39,050 bases of DNA from Planctomycetota bacterium (GTDB taxonomy: Bacteria > Planctomycetota > PUPC01 > JACPCR01): positions 1-39,050 of the forward strand of contig JASLXP010000549.1 of assembly GCA_030740295.1 (NCBI GenBank), in the 5' to 3' direction. The notes under the pieces are model-generated. The model had not been told where the DNA came from, searched no databases, and saw only the letters and a list, made by a program, of their open reading frames with translations. Numbering within the stretch: the first letter of the stretch is position 1; each line of letters begins with the position of its first letter. This document shows positions 8,942 to 17,327 of the stretch, piece by piece. Made by a program: the position numbers and the translations under genes.

Positions 8942-9007
8942 TTCGGCGGCTCGGCCAGGACGGACCGATGGGTCTTTAAGAATCGCTCAGCTCAGGTAAT
9001 AGCTTCA

Positions 9008-9586
9008 TCAAGTGACGCCCATCGCCGCCAGAATTTTTTTGTGCATCTGATCGAGGCGGACCTCGGCATCAGAAAATCCGGCATCCGCGACAGCCTTCGG
9101 CATAAAGTAACAAGTGCAGCCTTCCCGGGCCTGGTTGAGCACGGTTCCGCCCGATTCCCGGATGGTCTCCGCACCTTTGATGCAATCGCTGCCGGCGGAA
9201 AGGCCGCTGAGTACGACGCCGGTGACGCCGGCCCCAAACACGTTCGCCGCACTGATCATCGTGCAATCAATGCGGGGAGAGCAAACGGAATCGGCAGGCT
9301 CCTGGCTGAGTACGATCTGTACATCATCGCCCTTCTCCACATACATATGAAAAGGCGCCGGCGCGATCAGGGCCTTGCCGGGCTCGAGTGAGTCGAACTG
9401 CCTCGCCTCCAGCACCCGCACCGCACTCTGTTCGTCCAGAAAATCGGCCATCGGCCCCGTAAAACCGGGAGGCATGTGCTGCACGATGAGTATCGGGTAG
9501 GGGAAGCTATTGGGAAACTTCGGGATCAGTTCCAGCAGTGCGGGCGGTCCACCACTGGAAGCTCCGATTACCAGGATCTTATCCAT
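9008..9586 (-). CDS. Stand-alone CheB-type methylesterase domain protein
   Basis: 192 residues covering only the CheB catalytic domain, with no receiver attached. GASSGGP gives the nucleophile Ser10, VQHMPPGFT gives His37, and the third triad member is probably Asp134 in LSGLSAGSDCIKG. That segment is longer by about two residues than the usual LTGMG-DG loop, and a Cys follows the Asp where Gly is normal. The substrate-side block ends CYFMPKAV, matching the family's GMPRAA region. CheB removes methyl groups or amides from chemoreceptors, but no receptor, CheR or CheA is in the window. Its ATG overlaps the end of the receiver gene by 8 bases, so receiver and esterase are coupled but split into two proteins. 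The role may be outside chemotaxis. Confidence 0.85.
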   Translation of the reverse strand: MDKILVIGASSGGPPALLELIPKFPNSFPYPILIVQHMPPGFTGPMADFLDEQSAVRVLEARQFDSLEPGKALIAPAPFHMYVEKGDDVQIVLSQEPADSVCSPRIDCTMISAANVFGAGVTGVVLSGLSAGSDCIKGAETIRESGGTVLNQAREGCTCYFMPKAVADAGFSDAEVRLDQMHKKILAAMGVT

Positions 9587-9980
9587 GGCCGGCCTCCAGA
9601 CCGTTCGCCCGATTCGTCATGACTTCATTGATCTTATTTACCAGCACCTTGCCTGGAACGGGCTTGGGCAGCAGGTCGTCCGCGCCTTCACGGAGGGCCT
9701 CCTGGGCCAGATCGGATTCAGGCGTCGCCGTCACGATAATAACCGGTACGTACGGCCTGGAGATTCGGAGCGCTTTGATACAGTCAAGGCCGTTCATGTT
9801 GGGCATGTAAATATCGAGCAGGATCAGATCGAATTCCCGGTACATGGTCGCCTTCAGACCCTCCCGGCCATCGTCAGCCGTCTCGACCTCAAACCCATAT
9901 TCTTCGAGGAGCGATTTAAATCCGAGACGAATCGTCGAATCATCATCCACGACCAGGATAGAATTTCTGGGAGTTTCCAT
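9579..9980 (-). CDS. CheY-like single-domain response regulator
   Basis: 133-residue receiver domain without an output domain. Acidic pocket at Asp12-Asp14, phospho-acceptor Asp56 in LLDIYMPNMNG, Thr84 in IIVTA and Lys106 in LPKP: all the residues needed for phosphorylation. It overlaps the CheB-like gene by 8 bases, so together they resemble a CheB split into its receiver and its effector. A loose Shine-Dalgarno (AGGA) precedes the ATG. A structured leader of about 160 bases and a good promoter lie upstream. No cognate kinase is adjacent; the PilS/NtrB-like kinase at 36426 is far away and of a different type. Confidence 0.93.
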   Translation of the reverse strand: METPRNSILVVDDDSTIRLGFKSLLEEYGFEVETADDGREGLKATMYREFDLILLDIYMPNMNGLDCIKALRISRPYVPVIIVTATPESDLAQEALREGADDLLPKPVPGKVLVNKINEVMTNRANGLEAGHG

Positions 9981-10027
9981 AAGACATTCCTGCGCGGGAG
10001 GACATAAGAAGGGCCATTTCGCCTCAG

Positions 10028-10042
10028 GCGGCCTTCGGCCGC
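10028..10042. other. Short GC hairpin in the receiver-gene leader
   Basis: GCGGCC, a three-base loop and GGCCGC: a perfect six-pair GC stem about 45 bases upstream of the receiver ATG, within the predicted 5' leader of the minus-strand operon. It could affect translation or mRNA stability; function unknown. Confidence 0.45.
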
Positions 10043-10133
10043 AACTGTAGCTGGAGTCTCAGGCTCCGGAACTCCTGACATCGGAGAGTCCAGCAACGAT
10101 TTTCTCCGCAACACGCGGAGTGATGACTTCAGA

Positions 10134-10158
10134 CTTAGAATTCGGCAAGGATTCTAAG
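10134..10158. promoter_or_regulatory. Inverted repeat at the receiver-operon promoter
   Basis: CTTAGAAT (10134-10141), nine bases, ATTCTAAG (10151-10158): a perfect 8-base inverted repeat. Its right arm contains the -10 box of the minus-strand promoter and the left arm covers the predicted transcript start, so it may be an operator, or a hairpin at the transcript's 5' end. Confidence 0.45.
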
Positions 10159-10178
10159 CGGCCCCCTATGACCGTCAA
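10151..10178 (-). promoter_or_regulatory. Candidate promoter of the receiver-CheB-RND operon
   Basis: TTGACG (10178-10173), a 16-base spacer and TAGAAT (10156-10151) on the minus strand. Predicted start near 10144, giving a leader of about 160 bases to the receiver ATG. A plus-strand promoter candidate lies seven bases away, so this is a back-to-back promoter region in the only gene-free stretch over 300 bases (9981-10409). Confidence 0.55.
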
Positions 10179-10184
10179 GCACCG

Positions 10185-10212
10185 TTGAATGGGGCATCGC
10201 CATACCTATAAT
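10185..10212 (+). promoter_or_regulatory. Candidate promoter of the ABC exporter operon
   Basis: TTGAAT (10185-10190), a 16-base spacer and a perfect TATAAT (10207-10212). The leader to the ABC ATPase start would be about 190 bases; I recognise no riboswitch or coding sequence in 10213-10409. Confidence 0.55.
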
Positions 10213-10409
10213 TTCGCCCCGCGCCGATGGTTCGTGCGCATTCACGGGCCTGCTGGCTTAAACTGCCGTTTGAAAGTAAGAGAGTTGAATCAAAACGGAC
10301 AAAGTGTTTCGCTCTGAAACCTCACGGTGCGGAGAGGAATCCAACAAAGAGACGGATGAACGGCCCGTGGTGTTGACGCTCCGCGGCCCAAAACCGAAGA
10401 CCCATTCGA

Positions 10410-11390
10410 ATGAGTGAAAATAACGTTGCCATAGAAATCGAAAATCTGACAAAGACCTATACGGACTTTCGAGGCCGGCCCAAAGCAAAGGCCCTGCAGG
10501 AGCTGTCGCTCACCATCAAGAAAGGTGAGGTCTTCGGGCTGCTCGGCCCAAACGGCTCGGGCAAGACGACAACCATTAAGCTGCTTCTTGGGCTCATCTT
10601 CCCCACTTCCGGCACTGCCAAAGTCCTCGGCAAGCCCGCGACCGATGTTTCCGTGAAACACAGCATCGGTTTTCTGCCGGAAGAATCCTATCTGTATAAG
10701 TTTCTGGATGCCGAAGAGACCCTTGAATTCTACGGACAGATATTCGGGATGAAGAAGGCGGAAAGAAGAGCCAAAGCGGATGAACTGATAAAGCGTCTCG
10801 GACTTGATTACGCACGGAAGCGGCAGGTGAAAGAGTATTCCAAGGGCATGGCCAGACGCATCGGTTTCGCGCAGGCCCTTATTAATGATCCTGAAGTCCT
10901 TTTTCTCGATGAACCGACGAGCGGGCTTGACCCCATCGGAACACGCGAGATGAAAGACCTGATCCTGGAACTGAAGAGCGAGGGCAAAACAATCTTGCTT
11001 TCCTCGCACCTGCTCGCAGATGTCCAGGATGTATGCGATCGAATCGCCATTCTTCATCTGGGGACGCTCAGGAAACTGGGGCCGGTCAGAGACCTTCTGA
11101 AAATCAGGGACGTCCTGCAGGTAACCCTCGCCGGTCTGGATGAGAAAGGCGAAGAGCGAGTGGCGAAGGTCCTCGCGGAAAATGCCGAGATTCTCGATAT
11201 GTCTCACCCTTCGGAGAGCCTTGAGGATCTGTTCCTCAAAACGATTCAGGAGAATCCCAGGGAGGGCGATCAGGAGTCCTATCGCCAGGAATGGGGACGC
11301 AAGGTTGCCGAGGTGGCACCAGAGAGGGAGAAGGAGAAAGAGCAGAAGGCGGGGTCCGAAGCCAAGAAGGAAAGCTCGAAGGAGAGTTGA
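10410..11390 (+). CDS. ABC transporter ATP-binding protein
   Basis: ATPase of an ABC-2 type exporter, 326 residues. Walker A GPNGSGKT at 46-53, a divergent signature YSKGMARRI at 143-151 (SKGM in place of SGGQ, common in drug and lipid exporter ATPases), Walker B VLFLDEP at 163-169 with Glu168, D-loop SGLDP, and the switch His200 in LLSSH. A regulatory C-terminal part follows, then a highly charged Lys/Glu-rich tail of about 40 residues without clear structure. The permease start lies two bases after the stop, so the two are translated together. Confidence 0.95.
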   Translation: MSENNVAIEIENLTKTYTDFRGRPKAKALQELSLTIKKGEVFGLLGPNGSGKTTTIKLLLGLIFPTSGTAKVLGKPATDVSVKHSIGFLPEESYLYKFLDAEETLEFYGQIFGMKKAERRAKADELIKRLGLDYARKRQVKEYSKGMARRIGFAQALINDPEVLFLDEPTSGLDPIGTREMKDLILELKSEGKTILLSSHLLADVQDVCDRIAILHLGTLRKLGPVRDLLKIRDVLQVTLAGLDEKGEERVAKVLAENAEILDMSHPSESLEDLFLKTIQENPREGDQESYRQEWGRKVAEVAPEREKEKEQKAGSEAKKESSKES

Positions 11391-11392
11391 TA

Positions 11393-13192
11393 ATGGTTTA
11401 CTGGCTACTCCAGAGCCTATGCCTTTGTATTCTTGCAGTGATGGTCATCTTCACGGTCAAAGACCGTAACGGCATCCTGGCGATCTCTATTCAGACCTGG
11501 AAAGAAGCCATCCGCAGCAAAGGCTTCTTGCTCGTACTGGTTTTTACCGGGGCCCTGTTATTCGGCCTCACATTCGTCGAAGTCGCGGGCTCACAGAAAT
11601 TCGGTGAAGAATGGAAGATCAGGAACACCCTCGAATGGAGCCTGAGATTGATGGCGCTTTTTACAGCCATTACCGCCATCTTTCTCACTTCCCTATCACT
11701 CCCGAATGACATCACAGACAGACGCATCTACACCCTAATCTCAAAGCCGGTTTCGAGATGGAGTGTCATCTGCGGCAAAGTACTGGGATTCAGTGTTTTT
11801 ACTTTCACCATGCTGCTCTCAATGGCCGTTTTTATGGTCATTTTCGTTCGGTGGACCGCACGAGATGCTTCCGATGAAGTTAAAGAAAGGCTGCTCGGTT
11901 CCAGAGAACTAATCAAAGCCGAAAAGTCTTCTCTTCATACATACCGCAAAGCTACCGTCACCATAGAACGTGGACTTTTCTTGAGGCTGCGGCCGCATAG
12001 CCCGCCAGGATCCATGTTTCGTTTCGTCATGCGAACAGATCGATTGGCGGTCGTTAAAAAGGACTCACACGGAAGAATTCCAGCAGTCATCTCATTAGGC
12101 AAATTGACCAACAAAGAAGGGAAGGCAACAGATATTGATGAAGACGTGAAAGACAGCCACTTGGTTGTCCAGATTGTAGACCCGACACTGATAGAACCGG
12201 GTAAGCCCATTCCTGCAAACGCCGGCACAGAAATGAAAGTACCACTTGACCCGGAAAGAGCAGTCAGCCCGCTCATTTACCTGGACAGAAAGCACTTCTT
12301 CACGACACCGGATGGTTTCACCTCACTCGGAATTAAAGTCGTTAGAGTTCATCCACCTACCCGTTCAAAAAAGCTGGATTTCCTGCGGTCTGCCGAGAAC
12401 AGACGTTGGCTATTCACAGGCATTAACAAGAATAATATCGAAATAGATTCACAGGATTTGAAAGATGGTCCCGGCAAAGCGATCACCGTGCAGTGCAATC
12501 TGCGACTGTTGAACAGGTCTAATTATTACACCGGATCGAAGCGGATAGATCTTGGATTCTGGTATTACACAAATGGCGAACGCCACTTAACTAGTGTACG
12601 CACTCGTGATGGGAGGAAGCATACATTTCTTATCCCATCGGATGCCATTGACGAATCGGGAAACCTCGTGATTGATCTCGAATGCCCTGAACGTTCACCC
12701 CATTATTACGGGTACGATGGCGAGGAATATACTGTGAGCCTGCTTTCAAGGCCGCGGTCATTTGAATTTAATGTTCTGAAAGCGGTCGCCATGCTTTCCT
12801 GCCAGGTCATCGTGATCGTTGTCGTCGCTGTTTCCGCATCCACTTTTCTCTCCTGGCCCATCACCGCACTTACCGCCATTTTTGTGTATTTCTGCGGCTC
12901 CATGGCAGCGATGTTCGGAGAGATTATCGACGCCATTGGAACTCAAGGTCACCACGGCGCACCAACCGGTTCCGGCGAACTCACAGTGATTCACCACATC
13001 ATGAAATTCGTTCTCGAGATTTTGCAGGTGGTTACACCAAATCTTGACAGACTCAGTCCAATGGAAATGTTGAGCCATGGCTATTCGGTCACCTTCGGCA
13101 CTCTATTTTCATCCTTCCTTTACATGAACCTTTTTGTGACACTCTCTCTTTCGGCAGGATGGATTATTTTCAGACATAGATCCATTCATTAA
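11393..13192 (+). CDS. ABC-2 type permease with a large extracytoplasmic insert
   Basis: 599-residue membrane protein. I start it at the ATG at 11393, preceded by GGAGAG five bases upstream and two bases after the ATPase stop; an upstream in-frame extension exists but overlaps the ATPase tail. Helices near residues 3-21, 42-60, 78-98 and 120-150, then about 300 soluble residues (roughly 155-460) rich in beta-type sequence, then helices around 465-525 and a last one at the C-terminus. The order fits an ABC-2 exporter subunit with a substrate-facing domain inserted between helices. The insert matches no family I recognise. Base composition here and in the next gene looks more AT-rich than around the ATPase. 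Confidence 0.8.
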   Translation: MVYWLLQSLCLCILAVMVIFTVKDRNGILAISIQTWKEAIRSKGFLLVLVFTGALLFGLTFVEVAGSQKFGEEWKIRNTLEWSLRLMALFTAITAIFLTSLSLPNDITDRRIYTLISKPVSRWSVICGKVLGFSVFTFTMLLSMAVFMVIFVRWTARDASDEVKERLLGSRELIKAEKSSLHTYRKATVTIERGLFLRLRPHSPPGSMFRFVMRTDRLAVVKKDSHGRIPAVISLGKLTNKEGKATDIDEDVKDSHLVVQIVDPTLIEPGKPIPANAGTEMKVPLDPERAVSPLIYLDRKHFFTTPDGFTSLGIKVVRVHPPTRSKKLDFLRSAENRRWLFTGINKNNIEIDSQDLKDGPGKAITVQCNLRLLNRSNYYTGSKRIDLGFWYYTNGERHLTSVRTRDGRKHTFLIPSDAIDESGNLVIDLECPERSPHYYGYDGEEYTVSLLSRPRSFEFNVLKAVAMLSCQVIVIVVVAVSASTFLSWPITALTAIFVYFCGSMAAMFGEIIDAIGTQGHHGAPTGSGELTVIHHIMKFVLEILQVVTPNLDRLSPMEMLSHGYSVTFGTLFSSFLYMNLFVTLSLSAGWIIFRHRSIH

Positions 13193-13195
13193 CAA

Positions 13196-14374
13196 ATGAC
13201 CGCTGATCCCAAGAAAACATATATTGCTTATGCCATCACGGTTGTCCTGATGTTTGGAGTAGTTGGCCAATTGCAGGGGCCGATCAGATGGACTCGTGAG
13301 GCAGAGGGTACAGCGCAGACGGACGTATTTGCGAAAGATATCCCCAACCAGGCATTTCTTCTGATTCTTGGAGGCCTAAGGGCGATCGCTATTAACTATT
13401 TCTGGGTGCGCTCAATGACTGCTCAGGAGGAAGGCCGATATCATGAGGTCATGTTTAACATGAATTTTATCGCCCAACTTCAGCCCCATTTTTCGGACGC
13501 ATACGTTTTTAACGGTTGGAATGCTGCTTACAACATTTCCCATGAGGCGGAAGACCTGGAGGAAAAATACGGTTGGGTAAAAATCGGCTATAACTTTCTG
13601 AGAAAAGGCGTGCGCAAGAATCCACATCTGTATGAAATTAAGTTCTGGACTGCATGGGTATTATTCGACAAGATTTCTCAAAATATGACTCCTGACCACC
13701 GCGCCTATTTCACCAAAAGATATATGGAGGAAAACAACGGCCGGCACCCATTAAGAGACGCAGGCATCTGGTTCGAACGGGCCCATAAAACACCAGGAGC
13801 CCAATTGCTGGCCCATCGAACAATGATGACACACGTCTTTGTCAGATTGTCCGAATACTATTACCTGACAGGTCAGCGTGAAAAAGAGGATGAGGTGGTT
13901 TTGCGTGCTTACCAGAATGTCACCGAAATCATGAAGGGGGAATCTGGACGGGCATCTGTTTCAGAGCTTGTGCGGGCGCGCACTTTATTCAGTCGCCTGA
14001 GAGCGGAGAAGAGGGTTGCAATAGAGATAATGAAGGTGAAGCGGGCAGATGCCGCGGAGCGACTAAAAAAAGTGTTGGCAGAATGGGACCAGGAATTCAA
14101 AGGAAATCCATACGGTCTCGTCGTTAATCTGGAGCGGGCTAAAGTCAGTGAATTGCTTGCCCGGGATGCGCAGGAGCGTCTTAATTCACCAAAACTTGCC
14201 GCTGAGTATTGCGCCAGGGCGTATGTTAATTACCGCCGCACAGCCCGAAGGTTTATTGAATTCGAAGAATTGGCAAAGAAAAGGCAGGAGTACGAGGCGA
14301 AGGTGAAGAAACTCTCCGACCAAGGGCACGGCCCCACTCCCGAGAAAATCTGGTCGGCGGCTCAGGATATCTAG
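13196..14374 (+). CDS. Membrane-anchored helical (TPR-like) protein linked to ABC exporter
   Basis: 392 residues. One N-terminal helix (about 8-26), then a second hydrophobic stretch near 52-72 (LLILGGLRAIAINYFWVRS), then a long helical domain with a W/Y-rich block (LQPHFSDAYVFNGWNAAYN). I recall this block style from uncharacterised proteins encoded beside ABC exporters in Planctomycetes-like genomes, but have no named family. The C-terminal third is strongly charged and probably forms helical repeats or a coiled coil. It starts three bases after the permease stop, so ATPase, permease and this protein make one transcriptional unit. It is likely an accessory or periplasmic partner of the exporter. 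It ends six bases from the stop of the convergent pilus ATPase gene. Confidence 0.7.
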   Translation: MTADPKKTYIAYAITVVLMFGVVGQLQGPIRWTREAEGTAQTDVFAKDIPNQAFLLILGGLRAIAINYFWVRSMTAQEEGRYHEVMFNMNFIAQLQPHFSDAYVFNGWNAAYNISHEAEDLEEKYGWVKIGYNFLRKGVRKNPHLYEIKFWTAWVLFDKISQNMTPDHRAYFTKRYMEENNGRHPLRDAGIWFERAHKTPGAQLLAHRTMMTHVFVRLSEYYYLTGQREKEDEVVLRAYQNVTEIMKGESGRASVSELVRARTLFSRLRAEKRVAIEIMKVKRADAAERLKKVLAEWDQEFKGNPYGLVVNLERAKVSELLARDAQERLNSPKLAAEYCARAYVNYRRTARRFIEFEELAKKRQEYEAKVKKLSDQGHGPTPEKIWSAAQDI

Positions 14375-14380
14375 TTCAGG

Positions 14381-16105
14381 TCAGCCTACGATGGTTTCGC
14401 GTACCACTTCTTCGATCGTGGTCAACCCTTCATAGATTTTTAGCAGGCCCGACTGCCTGAGGGTGCGCATGCCTTCTTTGGTGGCCTGCTCGCGGATGGT
14501 GGAGGTAATGCCTTCGCCGAGGATCAAGTCGCGGATGGCGTCTGTCATGATCAGCATTTCAAAGAGCGCTGTGCGGCCGCGGTAGCCAGTGTTGTTGCAG
14601 TTTTCGCAGCCTTTGCCGTAGCAGAAAGTTTTGCCTCCCATGTCATCCGGCGTCATGCCGATGCTGGCAAGCTCTTCCATATCCGGTGTGTATTCGGCTT
14701 TACATTCGACACAGATGGTTCGCACGAGACGCTGCGCAATGACCCCCTGGATGGTGGCGGCAATCATGAATTTCTCGACGCCCATATCGATCATTCTAGT
14801 AACAGTGGAAGGAGCATCGTTGGTGTGAAGTGTACTGAGCACCACGTGCCCCGTGAGGGCCGCCTGGATCGCGATCTGTGCGGTCTCGATGTCACGAATC
14901 TCTCCCACCAGAATCGTATCCGGGTCCTGGCGCAGAATACTTCTCAAGCAAGCGGCAAAGGTACAGCCGATGTCGTCATTGATCTGTACCTGGATGATGC
15001 CCTGCAAGTCGTACTCGACCGGGTCTTCCGTGGTGATGATCTTGACGTCGATTTCGTTGGCTTCATTGAGACAACTGTAGAGAGTGGTTGTCTTGCCACT
15101 GCCCGTGGGCCCGGTAACGAGGATAATCCCGTTTGGCAGATCGAGAAGTTTTCGAACGTTTTCGGTGTCGTCTTCCCTGAGTCCGATTCGGTCGAGATCC
15201 AGGGAGATAACCGAACGGTCGAGTACACGCATGACGACGCTTTCGCCGAACAGCGTCGGCAGGGTGGAAATGCGCAAATCAATGGGGTTGCCACTGATGT
15301 TCAGCTCGATGCGTCCGTCCTGTGGGAGACGGGTTTCGGAGATATCAAGGAGTGACATAACCTTGATGCGGGAGATAATGGCAACAGCCAGGTGCTTCGG
15401 CGGAGGCATCATTTCGTAAAGCACGCCGTCCACACGATATCGGACCTTGAATTCATCTTCGAAAGGCTCGAAATGAATATCGCTGCTCTTGTCTTTGATG
15501 GCCTGGAGGAGGATCAGGTTGAGGAGCTTTACCACCGGCATGGAGTTGGCGAGCTCTTCCAGGCTGGCAAGGTCGATGGACCGTGACTGCTGGCCGAATT
15601 CCATGTCAGGCATATCTCCGCCGGCGCCTTCAAGCTCGTCCAGGAGGTCTTCGACCGATTCTTCATTCGTTCCGTAATATTTTTCTATCGCCCGATCGAT
15701 TCCATCGGGGTCGGCGACCGCACCATGGACGTCACATTGAAGCATGAATTTCAGGTCGTCCAGTGCGCTGACATTCAGGGGGTCAGCCATTGCGACGTGG
15801 AGGATATTATCATCAAACGAGTAAGGAATGATGCGATAGATCTGGGTAACGGATGCCGAAGCTCGGGCAATGACATCTGGCTGCAGCTCGATATTGTCAA
15901 TGTCGACGACATCCATTCCCGCCTGGGCAGCAAGGGCCTCGAGGACGTCGATCTGCGAGGCGTAATCCAGTTCGACGAGGATAGTCCCCAGCACGGCACC
16001 GTTCTCTTTTTGAATGGAGAGGGCTTCGTTGATTTGCTGGTCGTTGATGAGGCCCCTGTCTTTGAGGATCTCACCAATAGGCTTTCTGATTCTTTGTTTT
16101 GCCAC
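14381..16105 (-). CDS. Second PilB/GspE-type secretion ATPase
   Basis: Hexameric assembly ATPase for a type IV pilus or type II secretion system, 574 residues. N-terminal MshEN-type domain (1-150), a linker, the N2 region and the motor domain with Walker A GPTGSGKT at 332-339, Walker B ILVGEIRD and the His box STLHTND. A four-cysteine zinc site lies near 460-505 (CVEC, then CENCNNTGYRGR). In the N-terminal domain the second c-di-GMP-type motif is weakened: VLGTILVELD lacks the usual leading Arg and final Gly. Start is GTG with a good GGAAGGA Shine-Dalgarno. It is last in the pilB-pilT operon, 44 bases after pilT. A second PilB may serve a different pilus or T2SS. Confidence 0.9.
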   Translation of the reverse strand: MAKQRIRKPIGEILKDRGLINDQQINEALSIQKENGAVLGTILVELDYASQIDVLEALAAQAGMDVVDIDNIELQPDVIARASASVTQIYRIIPYSFDDNILHVAMADPLNVSALDDLKFMLQCDVHGAVADPDGIDRAIEKYYGTNEESVEDLLDELEGAGGDMPDMEFGQQSRSIDLASLEELANSMPVVKLLNLILLQAIKDKSSDIHFEPFEDEFKVRYRVDGVLYEMMPPPKHLAVAIISRIKVMSLLDISETRLPQDGRIELNISGNPIDLRISTLPTLFGESVVMRVLDRSVISLDLDRIGLREDDTENVRKLLDLPNGIILVTGPTGSGKTTTLYSCLNEANEIDVKIITTEDPVEYDLQGIIQVQINDDIGCTFAACLRSILRQDPDTILVGEIRDIETAQIAIQAALTGHVVLSTLHTNDAPSTVTRMIDMGVEKFMIAATIQGVIAQRLVRTICVECKAEYTPDMEELASIGMTPDDMGGKTFCYGKGCENCNNTGYRGRTALFEMLIMTDAIRDLILGEGITSTIREQATKEGMRTLRQSGLLKIYEGLTTIEEVVRETIVG

Positions 16106-16149
16106 AATTCGGGTCCTTCCAGTATCAGGTTGTATTACATGTTCGTCGT

Positions 16150-17235
16150 CTAGTCTTCGATGCCCGCGGCCTGGCGTGCTTTGACCTTCTCTTCAAATTC
16201 TTTTTGGTTCTGCGCGCGCTGGATTGCTTCCGAGAATTCTATCTGGCCAGTGGCGTACAGATGAAAAAGCGAATCGTCAAGCAGGATCATTCCTGCGTTG
16301 CCTCCGGTTTGGATTTCCGAATTCAACTGATGGACTTTGTTGTCCCGAATCAGATTCGCAATTGAAGGGCTCATGATCAGTACTTCAAACGCGGCCACGA
16401 CTCCTTTCTTGTTGGACCGGGGCATCAACGCCTGCGAGATAACGGCCTCAATCGAGGTGGAGAGCTGGGCCCTGACTTGTTCCTGCTGGTTGGTGGGGAA
16501 CGCGTCAATGATACGGTTAATGGTTCTCGATGCCCCGGTTGTGTGCAGGGTGCCCATGACGAGGTGTCCTGTTTCCGCGGCAGTAATCGCTGCCTGAATA
16601 GTCTCGAGATCGCGCATCTCGCCGACCAGGATGACATCCGGGTCCTGGCGCAGGGCACGGCGTATGGCTTCCGGAAAATCCGGGACATCCACGCCGATCT
16701 CTCTCTGCGTCACCACTGATTTTTCGTGGTGAAAGTAATACTCAATCGGGTCCTCTATGGTGATGATGTGCCGGTCTTTGGTTTCGTTGATGAAATTGAC
16801 CATCGTGGCCAGCGTCGTCGTTTTGCCTGAGCCCGTGGGCCCGGTCACAAGGATCAGCCCCCGCGGCTTTTGAATGTGATTCTTCAGCAGTTGGGGCAGA
16901 CCAATCTCCTCAAATGTAAGGAAACGGTTGGGAATCTGACGGAGCACCAGGCTCATGTGGCCCTTCTGCCGAAAGATGCTGACGCGGAAACGGGAGCTGT
17001 CTCCAAACTGAAAACCAAAATCCGAGCTGCCACTTTCTTCAAGCTCCCGCTGGTTGCGCTCGGATGCGATGCTCTTGACAAAGGCAACCGTGTCTTCTGA
17101 TGTAAGTTTGCGTTTGTTGAGCGAGCGCAATCTGCCGCTCATGCGAACCGTGGGCTCTCTGCCAACGGACAGATGGAGGTCAGAGCCTCCTGTATCCACC
17201 ATGAACTTCAGTAGTTCAGAGATCTGCAGAGCCAT
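16150..17235 (-). CDS. pilT: Twitching motility / pilus retraction ATPase PilT
   Basis: Retraction motor of type IV pili, 361 residues, the normal PilT length. N-terminal PAS-like region with SDLHLSVG, Walker A GPTGSGKT at 132-139, Walker B ILVGEMRDLET, His box GTLHTTGASRT, and the C-terminal SIANLIRDNK, equivalent to the AIRNLIRE retraction motif of PilT. No zinc cysteines, as expected for PilT rather than PilB. I choose the ATG at 17235, five bases after GAGG, over an in-frame TTG one codon earlier. It sits between two PilB-type genes on the same strand. Confidence 0.93.
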   Translation of the reverse strand: MALQISELLKFMVDTGGSDLHLSVGREPTVRMSGRLRSLNKRKLTSEDTVAFVKSIASERNQRELEESGSSDFGFQFGDSSRFRVSIFRQKGHMSLVLRQIPNRFLTFEEIGLPQLLKNHIQKPRGLILVTGPTGSGKTTTLATMVNFINETKDRHIITIEDPIEYYFHHEKSVVTQREIGVDVPDFPEAIRRALRQDPDVILVGEMRDLETIQAAITAAETGHLVMGTLHTTGASRTINRIIDAFPTNQQEQVRAQLSTSIEAVISQALMPRSNKKGVVAAFEVLIMSPSIANLIRDNKVHQLNSEIQTGGNAGMILLDDSLFHLYATGQIEFSEAIQRAQNQKEFEEKVKARQAAGIED

Positions 17236-17327
17236 CAAAACCTCGCAAAAATCATGTGCCGATCAACGGATACTGCTCGGCAAACTTTAGGAGAGAACGC
17301 CATGTTGGCACGCATCCATAGCATCGG

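Noticed and set aside
10213..10409. Riboswitch in the long leader of the ABC operon
   Set aside because: I can fit no known aptamer core; only the promoter is supported.
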